From NCBI GenBank assembly GCA_017437755.1, contig JAFRXI010000012.1, positions 1-33,418 of the forward strand: a DNA stretch of 33,418 nucleotides, read 5' to 3'. This stretch comes from Bacteroidales bacterium. Lineage in GTDB: Bacteria > Bacteroidota > Bacteroidia > Bacteroidales > UBA932. Within the stretch, counting starts at the first letter, position 1. Each line of letters opens with the position of its first letter. Under the pieces are notes generated by a model. That model ran no database searches and was not told where the DNA came from. It saw nothing but the letters and a program-made list of their open reading frames with translations. Of the stretch, positions 19,417 through 29,300 are shown piece after piece. The position numbers and the translations under genes are program-made.

Positions 19417-22176
19417 GTGTTCAAGGGCACTCTGAAATATATATTCCTTCTTGTCCTGGTGGCGGCCGTTGCCGCTACCGACCTTGCGTCGGCCCAGAAC
19501 CGGGGCCGGAGGGGGCGTAGGAACCGCGGCAACGTCTCGTTTGACACTACTGCCATTGCTCCCCCGGTCAGCGATTCGCTGAAGGCGGTGCAGGATTCCA
19601 TCCACAGGGCGGATTCCCTTTTCAGGGCCGATTCGCTGGCGCTTCTGGACAAGAGTTCCCTTGACGTACCGGCGTTCTCAACGGCCAAGGACTCTATCCG
19701 GGAGGTGTTCTCCGACGGCCAGCGGAAGATTTACTATTACGGCGACGTTTCCGTGAACTACCAGAACATGAAGCTCACGGCCGACTATATGGAGTACGAC
19801 ATGAATACCGGGACCGTCTATGCCCGCGGCACCAAGGACCCGGTTACCGGCGAATGGAAGGGACAGCCAGAAATGACCCAGGACGGCCAGTCGTACAAGA
19901 TGGAGGAACTGACCTATAATTTCAACTCCCGGAAGGCCAGGATCACCAACATGGTGACCCAGCAGGACGAAGGGATCCTTCAGGGCAGGAACATCAAGAT
20001 GCTCCCCGACCGCTCCATCAACATAACCAAGGGAATGTACACAGTCTGTGACCTGGAGCACCCGCATTATTATATGAAACTGACTGCTGCAAAGGTGGTT
20101 ACAAAGCCTTCGCAGAAGACGGTGTTCGGTCCGGCATATCCGGTTTTCGAGGATGTCCCCATTCCGTTTGGCCTTCCTTTCGGCTTCATCCCTAAGAAGC
20201 CGAGCCGCGCGACCGGAATGCTCATGCCCACGTTCGGCGAGGAGAATGCGCGCGGATTCTACATGAGGGATGCCGGAATGTACTTTGTGTTCGGGGATTA
20301 TTTCGACCTGTCCCTGACCGGTGACCTGTATACCCTGGGATCCTGGAGCGTTGACGTGAATTCAAGGTACAAGGTCAATTACAAGTTCAACGGAAGTTTC
20401 GCCTTCACCTATTCCAACGACCAGACCGGCGAGCGTGGGTCCACCGACTTCTTCCAGACCAGGAACTTCGGGGTACGCTGGTCGCATTCGCAGGACTCCA
20501 AGGCTCATCCCGGGACGTCGTTCACGGCATCGGTCAATTTCTCCAGCCCCTCCAACAGCAGGTATAATTCCCGTTCGGTGAACGAGGCCCTGCAGAACCA
20601 GATATCGTCGTCCATCTCGTATTCGCATAACTGGAACGGCAAGTTCAACCTCTCCATAAACGCCCTCCACAGCCAGAACTCCAGGGATTCCAGCTATTCG
20701 TTCACCCTTCCCAACGTCACGTTCTCAGTGACCAGGTTCTACCCCTTCAAGCGGAAGGTACGCGTTGGAAAGGAAAGGTTCTACGAGAAGTTCTCGCTGG
20801 GTTATTCCACCACGCTCCAGAACAAGATCAATTTCAGGGCTTCCGAGTTCGGTCAGCCGGGCTTCCTGGACAAATTCCAGAACGGAATGACGCACAACTT
20901 CCAGATAGGGCTTCCGAACTTCACCCTGTTCAAGTATATAAACTTCACGCCCTCGGTCAGTTATGGCCAGAACTGGTTCTTCCGGAAGACGGAGAAGGTG
21001 CAGGATCCGGAGACCATGGAGATAGTGGATGTGGACAGCGGCCAGTTCGGCGCATTCGGCATAACGCAGACTTATTCCGGAGGCATATCGGCTTCTACCA
21101 GGATTTACGGTATGTTCAACTTCGGACAGCATCACAAGCTTCAGGCTATACGGCATGTGATTACACCTTCGATATCGGCCAACTTCAGCCCTGAGAAAGG
21201 TAACAGGATGAACGGCTGGAGGACCCTCACCTACATCGACAAGAATACTGGAGAGGAGAAGACGATGGACTATAATATCTATGCCGGGCAGCTTTATTCC
21301 GCCCCCGGCAAGGGAAAGACCGGAAGCATGACCATCTCCATCGGGAACAACTTCGAGGCCAAGGTAAGGGACCTTCGCGACACCACCGGAACCGGCACCA
21401 AGAAGGTGAAGCTGATTGACCAGCTGAATTTCAGCGGCGGTTATAATTTCCTTGCGGACTCTTTGAAAATGAGCAACATAGGCGTAACCATGTCGACTTC
21501 CATCTTTGGAAAGCTGGGAATCAGCGCCAATGCCAACTTCGATCCTTACGCCATCGACGAAAGGGGGCGCAAGATAAACAAGCTCAACATCGTAAAGCAG
21601 GGCTGGGCGCATCCCCTGAGGCTTACCAACGCCAGCGCCTCGCTCTCGTATTCACTCCAGGGCAAGGGCACGATCAACGGGAACGACGGTTCCAAGGGTC
21701 CCGACGGATCCGGAAGCGGCAGTGGCGGCGGAAGCGACCCGGCCGATGCCTACAGACGCATCTACTATCATCCCATCACCGGCGAATACATCCCCGGAGG
21801 GTACGTTTACTACATGAATCCAAACGTACCATGGTCAGTGAACTTCAATTATTCGTTCAGCTATTCAAGGTCGTACCAATATACCAACAATCAGTTGGTT
21901 ACAAATCACAGGTATACCCAGACGCTCGGTATTTCCGGCAATATAAAGCTCACGCCCAGGATGTCGATCCAGGCCACTACCGGTTTTGACCTGATGGCCA
22001 TGAAACTCACCACTACCCAGTTGAGTGCGACGTACGACCTCCACTGCTTCAATATTTCTGTCTCGTGGGTGCCTACCGGAAACTGGAAATCATACAGTTT
22101 CCGCATCGCCGCTAACGCCTCGGCCCTTGCCGACCTGCTGCGTTTCAAGAAGAGCACCAGTTACTGGGATAACTAA
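19417..22176 (+). CDS. lptD: LptD-like outer-membrane LPS assembly protein (GTG start)
   Basis: 919 residues from a GTG at 19417. The open frame begins earlier (TTG at 19339, ATG at 19357), but those codons lie before or within the promoter, whereas the GTG start yields a proper signal peptide (hydrophobic KYIFLLVLVAAVAA, cleavage after SA near residue 26). An OstA-like periplasmic domain (about 75-220, starting RKIYYYGDVSVNYQNMKLTA) precedes a large beta-barrel rich in aromatic strands, as in the Bacteroidota LptD group. The family inserts lipopolysaccharide into the outer leaflet. A Gly/Ser-rich loop (GSGSGSGGGSDP) sits near residue 765. The last 32 bp overlap the glycerate kinase gene on the other strand. 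Confidence 0.85.
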   Translation: MFKGTLKYIFLLVLVAAVAATDLASAQNRGRRGRRNRGNVSFDTTAIAPPVSDSLKAVQDSIHRADSLFRADSLALLDKSSLDVPAFSTAKDSIREVFSDGQRKIYYYGDVSVNYQNMKLTADYMEYDMNTGTVYARGTKDPVTGEWKGQPEMTQDGQSYKMEELTYNFNSRKARITNMVTQQDEGILQGRNIKMLPDRSINITKGMYTVCDLEHPHYYMKLTAAKVVTKPSQKTVFGPAYPVFEDVPIPFGLPFGFIPKKPSRATGMLMPTFGEENARGFYMRDAGMYFVFGDYFDLSLTGDLYTLGSWSVDVNSRYKVNYKFNGSFAFTYSNDQTGERGSTDFFQTRNFGVRWSHSQDSKAHPGTSFTASVNFSSPSNSRYNSRSVNEALQNQISSSISYSHNWNGKFNLSINALHSQNSRDSSYSFTLPNVTFSVTRFYPFKRKVRVGKERFYEKFSLGYSTTLQNKINFRASEFGQPGFLDKFQNGMTHNFQIGLPNFTLFKYINFTPSVSYGQNWFFRKTEKVQDPETMEIVDVDSGQFGAFGITQTYSGGISASTRIYGMFNFGQHHKLQAIRHVITPSISANFSPEKGNRMNGWRTLTYIDKNTGEEKTMDYNIYAGQLYSAPGKGKTGSMTISIGNNFEAKVRDLRDTTGTGTKKVKLIDQLNFSGGYNFLADSLKMSNIGVTMSTSIFGKLGISANANFDPYAIDERGRKINKLNIVKQGWAHPLRLTNASASLSYSLQGKGTINGNDGSKGPDGSGSGSGGGSDPADAYRRIYYHPITGEYIPGGYVYYMNPNVPWSVNFNYSFSYSRSYQYTNNQLVTNHRYTQTLGISGNIKLTPRMSIQATTGFDLMAMKLTTTQLSATYDLHCFNISVSWVPTGNWKSYSFRIAANASALADLLRFKKSTSYWDN

Positions 22177-23287
22177 ATAACCTTTTAAGGGCTGTGCAGA
22201 TGTTGTCCATGGCAGTTTGCGGACGCATTGCGTCCTGGATGGACATGCCTTCGGGGGTTATGGGTATGACTGCCCTGAAGCCGGCGTTGATGGCCTCCTG
22301 AACGTCCTCTACGTCCCCTGCGATGGCGATTGCCGGGATTCCGAGCTTTTGGGAGTGCCTGAGGACGGCGATGGGAACCTTTCCCCTGAGGGTCTGGGAA
22401 TCCATCCGTCCTTCGCCGGTGATTACGAGGTCGGCGCCTGCAGCCTTGGCGTCGAACCCGCTTGCTTCCAACACAAGTTCCGACCCCGGTTTGAGCGTTG
22501 CTCCGAGGAATGCTGCGAACGCCCCTCCCAGGCCCCCTGCGGCACCTGCACCTTTCATTGCGGAGATGTCCTTACCGGTGCTGACCATGACGGTTCCGGC
22601 AAAAGAGACCATCCCGTCTTCAAGCGTTTCCACCATTGCCGGTGTGGCTCCTTTCTGAGGGGCGAACACCCTTGCGGCGCCTTCCGGTCCCACGAACGGC
22701 GTGTCCACGTCGCATGCGACGGTGAAAGAGCAGTCTTTAAGTTCTTTGCGGGCACCGGTGTGGTCGATTTCGGTGATTTCACCGAGGTTGCCTCCGCAGG
22801 GTACCACTTCCCTGCCGTTCCGGTCCAGAAACCGCCATCCCAGGGCCGCCAGCATTCCGGTCCCGCCGTCGTTGGTGGCGCTTCCCCCAATCCCCACGAT
22901 GAAGTTCCGGCAGCCGCGGTCCAGGGCATCGGCAATCATCTCGCCGGTGCCGGCGGTGGATGTGAGGAGAGGGTTCCGTCTTTCTTTTGGAATTAGGGTA
23001 AGTCCGCTTGCCTGAGACATTTCCATTACCGCGGTGCAGCCGGAGATGTGGTACGCGGCATTTACGGTATCGCCAAGGGGGCCGTGGACTTCTACAGTTA
23101 TCCTCTCTGAGCCTGTGAGGTAATTGGCAAGGGCTCCGGACGTCCCCTCTCCCCCGTCGGCCACTTCCAGGCATACGGTCTCACAGTCGGGAAATACGTC
23201 CCTGACCGCTTCTGCCGCGGCCCTTGCCACCTGCAAGGATGAGAGCGACCCTTTGAAGGAGTCGGAGGCGATAATTACTTTGTTCAA
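22145..23287 (-). CDS. Glycerate kinase (TTG start)
   Basis: 380 residues of the GarK/GlxK family, which phosphorylates D-glycerate. Visible blocks are VIIASDSFKGSLSS at the N-terminus, EVADGGEGT, GIGGSATNDGG, CDVDTPFVG, GAGAAGGLGGA and ITGEGRMDSQT. The conserved family start maps directly onto a TTG at 23287 and no ATG is available upstream in frame before the neighbouring gene, so TTG is the likely initiator. It lies 11 bp after the stop of the membrane protein gene and probably shares its transcript. The C-terminal codons run 32 bp into the lptD 3' end. Confidence 0.92.
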   Translation of the reverse strand: MNKVIIASDSFKGSLSSLQVARAAAEAVRDVFPDCETVCLEVADGGEGTSGALANYLTGSERITVEVHGPLGDTVNAAYHISGCTAVMEMSQASGLTLIPKERRNPLLTSTAGTGEMIADALDRGCRNFIVGIGGSATNDGGTGMLAALGWRFLDRNGREVVPCGGNLGEITEIDHTGARKELKDCSFTVACDVDTPFVGPEGAARVFAPQKGATPAMVETLEDGMVSFAGTVMVSTGKDISAMKGAGAAGGLGGAFAAFLGATLKPGSELVLEASGFDAKAAGADLVITGEGRMDSQTLRGKVPIAVLRHSQKLGIPAIAIAGDVEDVQEAINAGFRAVIPITPEGMSIQDAMRPQTAMDNICTALKRLFSYPSNWCSS

Positions 23288-23298
23288 TTGACTGACCG

Positions 23299-24045
23299 TT
23301 ATGCCGCGTTCAGATAGCGGGATATGATGCTAAGGATAATGAAGAATGACAGGAATACTGCGGACAGGACTACCATCGTCAGGTTGAAGCCGCCCACCCT
23401 CCTAGACTCCTTTGGAATGAGCCGGGCCACCAGTTTTGAGGTGTAAAGGTAACTGAGCAGGAGGGCCGACATCACTGCGCCTGACATCATGTTGGGGGCC
23501 GATGTCAGAACGGAATCGCCCGGACCGGCCATGAGACCGATAAACTTGTCAAGGATAAGGAAGATCAGATGGTATTTTGCGATAAAGACCGCATCGGGCT
23601 TCCTTTTGACGAATCCATAGATGGTGTATATGCCAAAGTAGCAGTAAAACAGCATGTAGAGCATGTCGACCAGCTGCCACCATAATTCCACGCCGCTTGC
23701 GTCCAGTTTCAAACGCAATGCGAACATGACCATAGATATGAGTATGCCTACGGGGGTGAAGAAATAAAGGTAGAAAGACAGGAAGCCGGAAATCCTGGCC
23801 GGCTCAGTGTCGGACAGGTTCTCCTCGCCCCATAGCTCGCGCTGCCTGCTGGTTTTGGCCTGTCCGGTGGAGGCGGACTGCTGCCTTAACGATTCGGCGC
23901 TGACCGAAGGGTCTTCGTTGAAGCTCCTGCACTCGTCCTCCCAGAAACCGATGGCTCCGGTAATGCTGCAGATGGTCCCGCGCCTATAGTCGTGGGACCT
24001 GTTGGTGCACCTTCGGCACAGCATCAACTTTTCTTCGCGGTTCAT
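23299..24045 (-). CDS. Membrane protein with N-terminal four-cysteine motif
   Basis: 248 residues. The N-terminus has C10-x2-C13-x12-C26-x12-C39 in a polar stretch (MLCRRCTNRSHD, TICSITG, WEDECRSF), suggesting a small zinc ribbon. A low-complexity Ser/Gln linker runs to about 75, then four hydrophobic segments follow at about 86-108, 122-145, 150-172 and 215-242, with more hydrophobic residues near 180-200. The layout recalls DUF2569- or Yip1-like proteins of Bacteroidota, but I cannot assign a family securely and no function is known. It has its own promoter (24062-24092) and precedes glycerate kinase. Confidence 0.75.
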   Translation of the reverse strand: MNREEKLMLCRRCTNRSHDYRRGTICSITGAIGFWEDECRSFNEDPSVSAESLRQQSASTGQAKTSRQRELWGEENLSDTEPARISGFLSFYLYFFTPVGILISMVMFALRLKLDASGVELWWQLVDMLYMLFYCYFGIYTIYGFVKRKPDAVFIAKYHLIFLILDKFIGLMAGPGDSVLTSAPNMMSGAVMSALLLSYLYTSKLVARLIPKESRRVGGFNLTMVVLSAVFLSFFIILSIISRYLNAA

Positions 24046-24061
24046 GCCAACATTGTCCGAC

Positions 24062-24092
24062 CAAAGGTAGCAATTATTCCTTTATACGTCAA
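24062..24092 (-). promoter_or_regulatory. Promoter of the zinc-ribbon membrane protein gene, next to a G8/C8 run
   Basis: The minus strand has -33 TTG (24092-24090), a 20-bp spacer and -7 TACCTTTG (24069-24062). The leader to the ATG at 24045 would be only about 10 nt. A run of eight C (minus strand, 24100-24093) directly abuts the -33 box. Confidence 0.55.
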
Positions 24093-24235
24093 GGGGGGGG
24101 AACCGGCTTGATTCATGATTATCCAATGCGTCACAAAAAATGCCTCTGAAACGCATAGGAAAGTCGCTTACTGATATTGCCTTATATTGCCCGAGAAATA
24201 ATTCTTAGTGGTTCACTGCACTATTGTACTATAGT

Positions 24236-24267
24236 CGGGAAAGCAGAAGCGGGTTCATGCTTTCCCG
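24236..24267. repeat. 10-bp perfect inverted repeat (hairpin)
   Basis: CGGGAAAGCA at 24236-24245 and TGCTTTCCCG at 24258-24267 are exact reverse complements around a 12-base loop. No T-run follows on either strand, so it is not an obvious intrinsic terminator. It lies 50 bp upstream of the rho promoter. It could be a protein-binding palindrome or part of a small RNA. Confidence 0.6.
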
Positions 24268-24316
24268 TCATTACGACGTGGAAGTGGCGGTCGGAATCAG
24301 ATTTTAACCGGCCCCA

Positions 24317-24348
24317 TTTGACATATTTGAAATTATTTCTTATATTTG
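24317..24348 (+). promoter_or_regulatory. Promoter of rho
   Basis: -33 TTTG (24317-24320), a 20-bp spacer and -7 TATATTTG (24341-24348): the best canonical promoter in the window. The leader of about 55 nt to the ATG at 24409 contains a small ATTTC-GTAA-GAAAT stem-loop (24373-24386) and an A/T-rich stretch before the start. Confidence 0.7.
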
Positions 24349-24408
24349 CAGTGCCTTGCAGTTCGGTGAGGTATTTCGTAAGAAATTTATTTCAATAATA
24401 ATATATTC

Positions 24409-26325
24409 ATGCCACACAGTCTTTTGGAACTGAACGCCATGAGCGAAGAACAGCTCAGGTCGTTAGCAGAAAAACTCAAAATCAAGAATTTCAAAAAATT
24501 GGATATACTCAACCTTGGATTTGCAATCCTGGACGAGGAAGCGCGCCTGGAGTCGATAAAGCCGGAACCGGCAGCTCCCAAGAAAAGGGGCCGTCCCAAA
24601 AAGGCCGCAGCCGAGCCTGCCAGGAATGACGGTGCCGCCGCACCCAAGGAGGCTGCTCCGGCCAAGGAGGCAGAGGCCCCCAAGGCCTCCGAGAACCCCA
24701 AGGCTGCACCGGCCGAGGCGAAACCCGCCGCCAAGGCAGCCAAGAGCCGCAAGGCAAAGAGCGCTCCTTCAGCCGACAAGCCCCAGGTAAAGGCCGAGGC
24801 AAAACCGGAATCCAAGCCGGAGCCGGCGGCCGAACCCAAGCCTGAAGCAAAGCCCGAGGAGGCCGCCAAGCCTGCCGATGCCGCTGCTCCCAAGAAACGC
24901 GGCCGCAAGCCCAAGGCTGCAGCACAGGCCGCCCCTGCCCAGCAGGACAAGCCGGCTGAAGCAAAAACCGAGGCAAAGCCCGAAGAAAAGACGGAGCCAA
25001 AGACCGATTCAAAGGCTTTCATCCATCAGATTTTCAACGAGTTGAACTCCGATGAGGTGCAGAAGGCAGAGCAGGCGGAAGAGAGGCTTCAGCGTCAGCA
25101 GATGAAGCGTCAGAAATTCCAGCAGCAGAACGGCCAGAACGGTCAGAACGGTCAGAACGGCGGTCAGCCCAAGAAACCTCAGATTGAGTTTGAAGGAACC
25201 GTTGAGGCTACGGGAGTGCTTGAGATAATGCCGGACGGATACGGATTCCTCCGTTCATCGGATTACAACTACCTGAATTCCCCGGACGACATTTACGTCT
25301 CCCAGAACCAGATCAAGTTCAACGCCCTGAAGAACGGCGATACCGTTACCGGTGAGATCCGTCCTCCCAAGGAAGGTGACAAGTATTTCCCCCTGGTAAA
25401 GATCAATTACGTCAACGGCAGGACTCCCGAGTTCGTGAGGGACAGGGTTCCGTTCGATTTCCTCACTCCCCTGTTCCCCACTGAGAAATTCAACCTTCTG
25501 GGCCATGGCCATGAGAAGGATCTCTCTTGCCGGATAGTGGATATGTTCACGCCCATCGGAAAGGGCCAGAGGGGCCTTATCGTGGCTCAGCCCAAGACCG
25601 GTAAGACAATGCTGCTCAAGGCTATAGCCAACGCCATAGCCGACAATCACCCGGAGGTTTACGAGATTGTACTGCTTATCGACGAACGTCCTGAAGAGGT
25701 TACCGACATGAGCCGGAGCGTAAAGGCCGAGGTGGTTGCATCCACCTTTGACGAACCGGCGGAAAGACATGTCAAGGTGGCCAACATGGTGCTTGAAAAG
25801 GCCCGTCGCCTCGTGGAGTGCGGACATGACGTGGTGATCCTGCTCGATTCCATAACCCGCCTGGCACGTGCGTACAACACCGTCCAGCCGGCATCCGGAA
25901 AGGTCCTTACCGGCGGCGTGGACGCCAACGCCCTGCAGAAGCCCAAGCGCTTCTTCGGCGCAGCCAGGAACATAGAGAACGGCGGTTCCCTGACCATACT
26001 TGCAACGGCCCTTACCGAGACCGGGTCAAAGATGGACGACGTCATCTTCGAGGAATTCAAGGGAACCGGCAACATGGAACTCCAGCTGGACAGGAACCTT
26101 TCCAACAAGAGGATATTCCCGTCTGTAAACCTCACGCTGTCAAGTACAAGGCGCGACGACCTGCTCTACGACCCCTATACCCTGAACAGGATCTGGATCC
26201 TTCGGAAACTGCTGTCAGACATGAACCCCGTGGAGGCCATGAACTGGATGCAGCAGCATATGGACGAGTTCAGGACCAACCGGGAGCTCATAGACAACAT
26301 GTCCAAACTGAGCAGGTTCGATTAG
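24409..26325 (+). CDS. rho: Transcription termination factor Rho with large disordered insert
   Basis: 638 residues, over 200 longer than the E. coli protein. A Rho_N helical region (about 1-48) is followed by a disordered Ala/Lys/Pro/Glu-rich insert to about 260, including AT-hook-like KKRGRPKK and KKRGRKPK and the tandem QNG repeat (240-251). The cold-shock-like primary RNA site (about 265-340; [13 protein letters not shown]) and the ATPase domain follow, with Walker A PKTGKT (395-400), [22 protein letters not shown] and the Q-loop [20 protein letters not shown]. Rho is a hexameric RNA helicase that terminates transcription. Such inserts are known in Bacteroides Rho, where they are reported to drive phase separation. 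Its stop overlaps the carB stop by 4 bp. Confidence 0.97.
   Translation: MPHSLLELNAMSEEQLRSLAEKLKIKNFKKLDILNLGFAILDEEARLESIKPEPAAPKKRGRPKKAAAEPARNDGAAAPKEAAPAKEAEAPKASENPKAAPAEAKPAAKAAKSRKAKSAPSADKPQVKAEAKPESKPEPAAEPKPEAKPEEAAKPADAAAPKKRGRKPKAAAQAAPAQQDKPAEAKTEAKPEEKTEPKTDSKAFIHQIFNELNSDEVQKAEQAEERLQRQQMKRQKFQQQNGQNGQNGQNGGQPKKPQIEFEGTVEATGVLEIMPDGYGFLRSSDYNYLNSPDDIYVSQNQIKFNALKNGDTVTGEIRPPKEGDKYFPLVKINYVNGRTPEFVRDRVPFDFLTPLFPTEKFNLLGHGHEKDLSCRIVDMFTPIGKGQRGLIVAQPKTGKTMLLKAIANAIADNHPEVYEIVLLIDERPEEVTDMSRSVKAEVVASTFDEPAERHVKVANMVLEKARRLVECGHDVVILLDSITRLARAYNTVQPASGKVLTGGVDANALQKPKRFFGAARNIENGGSLTILATALTETGSKMDDVIFEEFKGTGNMELQLDRNLSNKRIFPSVNLTLSSTRRDDLLYDPYTLNRIWILRKLLSDMNPVEAMNWMQQHMDEFRTNRELIDNMSKLSRFD
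25126..25161 (+). repeat. Four tandem 9-bp repeats in rho (QNG x4)
   Basis: CAGAACGGY occurs four times head to tail in frame, encoding QNG at residues 240-251 at the end of the disordered insert. Each unit keeps the frame, so copy number changes would alter only linker length. Confidence 0.85.
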
Positions 26326-29300
26326 TATTCGTCCCAGGCCTTTATGGACAGGTCCTCTAGGTTCTGGGAAGTGAAGGCCTGGATGAAGGCGGTAGCGAGC
26401 CTTGCATTGGTGAAGAGCGGTACATTGGAATCGATGGCCGCTCTTTTTATAAGGTAGCAGTCGTCGTTCTGGGTCTCGGAAAAGTCCTTGTTGATATTGA
26501 CCACCATATCCACTTCCTGGTTCCTGATGAGGTCCAGGGCGTGCCTGAAATGCTTCAGGTTGGGATTGTCCGTCTCGCTGGGCCAGAGGACCTTTGTGGT
26601 GGGGATGCTGTTCTCCACCAGGTAACGGTGGGTTCCCGAAGTAGCGTACAGGGTGTAGCCGTTTTCCGACAGCATCCGGCAGGCACGGAGCATGTCGGCT
26701 TTCTGCAGGGGGTCTCCGGTGGAAAGCAGGATACCCTTTGTGGGAATACCGTTGCCTACGGAGAGGACGGATTTTATGAGACCCTCGTCGAAATTGTCGC
26801 CCAGGCATCCCACTTCACCGGTGGAGGCCATGTCCACTCCGAGCACGGGATCGGCTTCCTCGAGCCTGGCAAAACTGAACTGGGACGACTTGATTCCCAC
26901 GTAGTCGAGGTCGAAGGCGCTCTTCAGCGGAGCCGAGGGATGAAGCGAAAGCATGACCTTTGATGCCAGCTCTATGAAGTTGATTTTCAGGACCTTAGAT
27001 ACGAAGGGGAAACTTCTGGAAGCCCTCAGGTTGCACTCGATAACCTTGATATAGCCGGGGCCAACCAGGAACTGGATGTTGAAAGGACCGGAAATCTCCA
27101 GGGCAAGGGCTATCTTCCTGGCTATCTTCTTGATACGGCGGACGGTCTCTACATAAAGCTTCTGGGGCGGGAACTGGATGGTGGCGTCGCCTGAGTGGAC
27201 TCCGGCGTATTCTATGTGCTCTGAAATAGCGTATGCGAGGATCTCGCCTTCGTCGGCTACGGCGTCGAACTCGATTTCCTTGCACCTGGACAGGAACTGG
27301 CTTACCACGACAGGATGCTCCTTGGAGACGTCTGCAGCCAGCGAGAGGCATTTACGGAGCTCCCTTTCGTCGTGGCAGACGTTCATGGCAGCACCGGACA
27401 GTACGTATGACGGCCTCACAAGTACCGGAAAACCAACCCTTTCCACAAATGCGTCGATGTCTTCTACGGTTGTTACTTCCTTCCATGCCGGCTGGTCCAC
27501 ATGGATGGCATCCATTATGGACGAGAATTTGTGACGGTCCTCGGCACGGTCGATATTCTCGGCCTTTGTGCCCAGGATGGGAACGCCGGCCTTGTCGAGC
27601 CTGAGTGCCAGGTTGTTGGGGATCTGTCCGCCCACGCTTACGACGACTCCGTGGGGCGATTCCATCTGGCAGATATCCATCACCCTCTCGAATGTAAGTT
27701 CGTCAAAGTAGAGGCGGTCGCATATGTCGTAGTCGGTTGAGACGGTTTCGGGGTTGTAGTTAATCATGATACCGCGGTATCCCTGCTGGCGGATTGTCTT
27801 CAGGCAGGTTACCGAGCACCAGTCGAATTCCACGGAGCTTCCAATCCTGTAGGCACCGGAACCAAGGACTATAATCGACTTGCCGTCATTCTCGTACGAT
27901 ACATCATTGAAAGTGCCGTTATAGGTAAGGTAGAGGTAGTTTGTGGCGGCCGGGAACTCAGCGGCAAGGGTGTCGATCTGCTTGACGACAGGTACGATGC
28001 CGTGTGCGATCCTCCAGGCACGGACCTCCATCATACGGTCGGCCCAGTTACCTTTATCCTTCCACAGGCAGCGCTGGATCTGGAAATCGGAGAAGCCCCT
28101 CTGCTTGGCCGTCCGCATGAGTTCTTCCGGCATATCTTCAAGGGAACTGCAGGCCGAAAGCTCATCCTGGGTGTGGACGATGTTCATGAGCTTGTCCAGG
28201 AACCACCTGTCGATCTTAGTGAGGGCGTGGATCCTGTCGACGGTATAGCCTTGCCTGAAGGCCTCTGCGATTACGAAGATCCGCTTGTCGGTGGGCTCGG
28301 ACAGTTCCTTGTCCAAGTTATTGACAGTGAGTTCCTTGTTGCCCACGAAGCCATGGGCTCCCTGGCCGAGCATACGGATCCCTTTCTGTATGGCTTCCTC
28401 GAAGCTGCGGCCTATGGCCATGACCTCCCCCACCGATTTCATGCTGGAACCGATCTTCCTGGAAACTCCGTGGAACTTGGAAAGGTCCCAGCGCGGAATC
28501 TTGCATACGATGTAGTCCAGGGCAGGTTCAAAGAAGGCGGGAGTGGTCTTTGTGACGGAATTCTTGAGGTCGAACAGGCCGTAACCCAGGCCGAGTTTCG
28601 CTGCTACGAAAGCGAGCGGGTACCCGGTGGCCTTGGACGCCAGGGCCGAGGACCGGCTGAGCCGGGCGTTCACCTCTATGACGCGGTAATCCATGGCGTC
28701 GGGGTCATAGGCGTACTGGACGTTGCACTCGCCCACAATCCCGAGGTGCCGGACGATCTTTATGGATAGTTCCCTCAGGAAATAGTAGTCCCGGTTGGAA
28801 AGCGTCTGCGACGGAGCCACCACGATGCTCTCTCCGGTATGGATGCCCAGAGGGTCGAAGTTCTCCATGTTGCAGACGGTGATGCAGTTGTCGTATTTGT
28901 CCCTAACTACTTCATATTCAATCTCTTTCCATCCTTTCAGGGATTTTTCCACGAGCACCTGCGGCGAAAATGAGAAAGCCTTGTTGCAGATTTCGGTGAG
29001 CTGCCCGGGGTTATCGCAGAAGCCGGACCCCAGGCCGCCGAGTGCGTAGGCGGCACGGACTATCACCGGATAGCCCAGCGTCCCGGCTGCCACGGTAGCT
29101 TCCTCGAGGGTTTTTGCGGGAACGGAACGGATGGTCTTGACCTCTATCTGGTCCAGCTTGCGGACGAACAGGTCCCGGTCTTCCGTGTCCATGATGGCAC
29201 TTACCGGGGTGCCGAGGACCTTGACTCCATACTTTTCCAGCATCCCGTTAGAGTACAGGGCGACACCGCAGTTGAGGGCTGTCTGCCCGCCGAAAGACAG

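Larger units (their letters stand above)
24046..24408. other. 363-bp intergenic region between the membrane protein gene and rho
   Basis: Apart from two promoters (24062-24092 minus; 24317-24348 plus) it holds a G8 run (24093-24100) and a strong 10-bp inverted repeat at 24236-24267. Short open frames here (for example 24177-24398) show no protein-like features. No tRNA or known small RNA was recognised. Confidence 0.6.

Noticed and set aside
24246-24268. GCGGGTTCATG resembling a tRNA T-arm
   Set aside because: No acceptor, D or anticodon arm can be built around it; the bases belong to the 10-bp inverted repeat.
24177-24398. 73-codon open frame upstream of rho
   Set aside because: It runs through the inverted repeat and the rho promoter, has no protein-like pattern and no promoter of its own.
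24387-25022. 211-codon Ala/Gly/Ser-rich open frame on the minus strand inside rho
   Set aside because: It is the complement of the GC-rich low-complexity insert of rho; repetitive codons there avoid stops on the other strand. No start context or promoter.
25126-25161. CRISPR-like or satellite array
   Set aside because: The 9-bp units have no spacers and stay in the rho frame; they encode a QNG linker.
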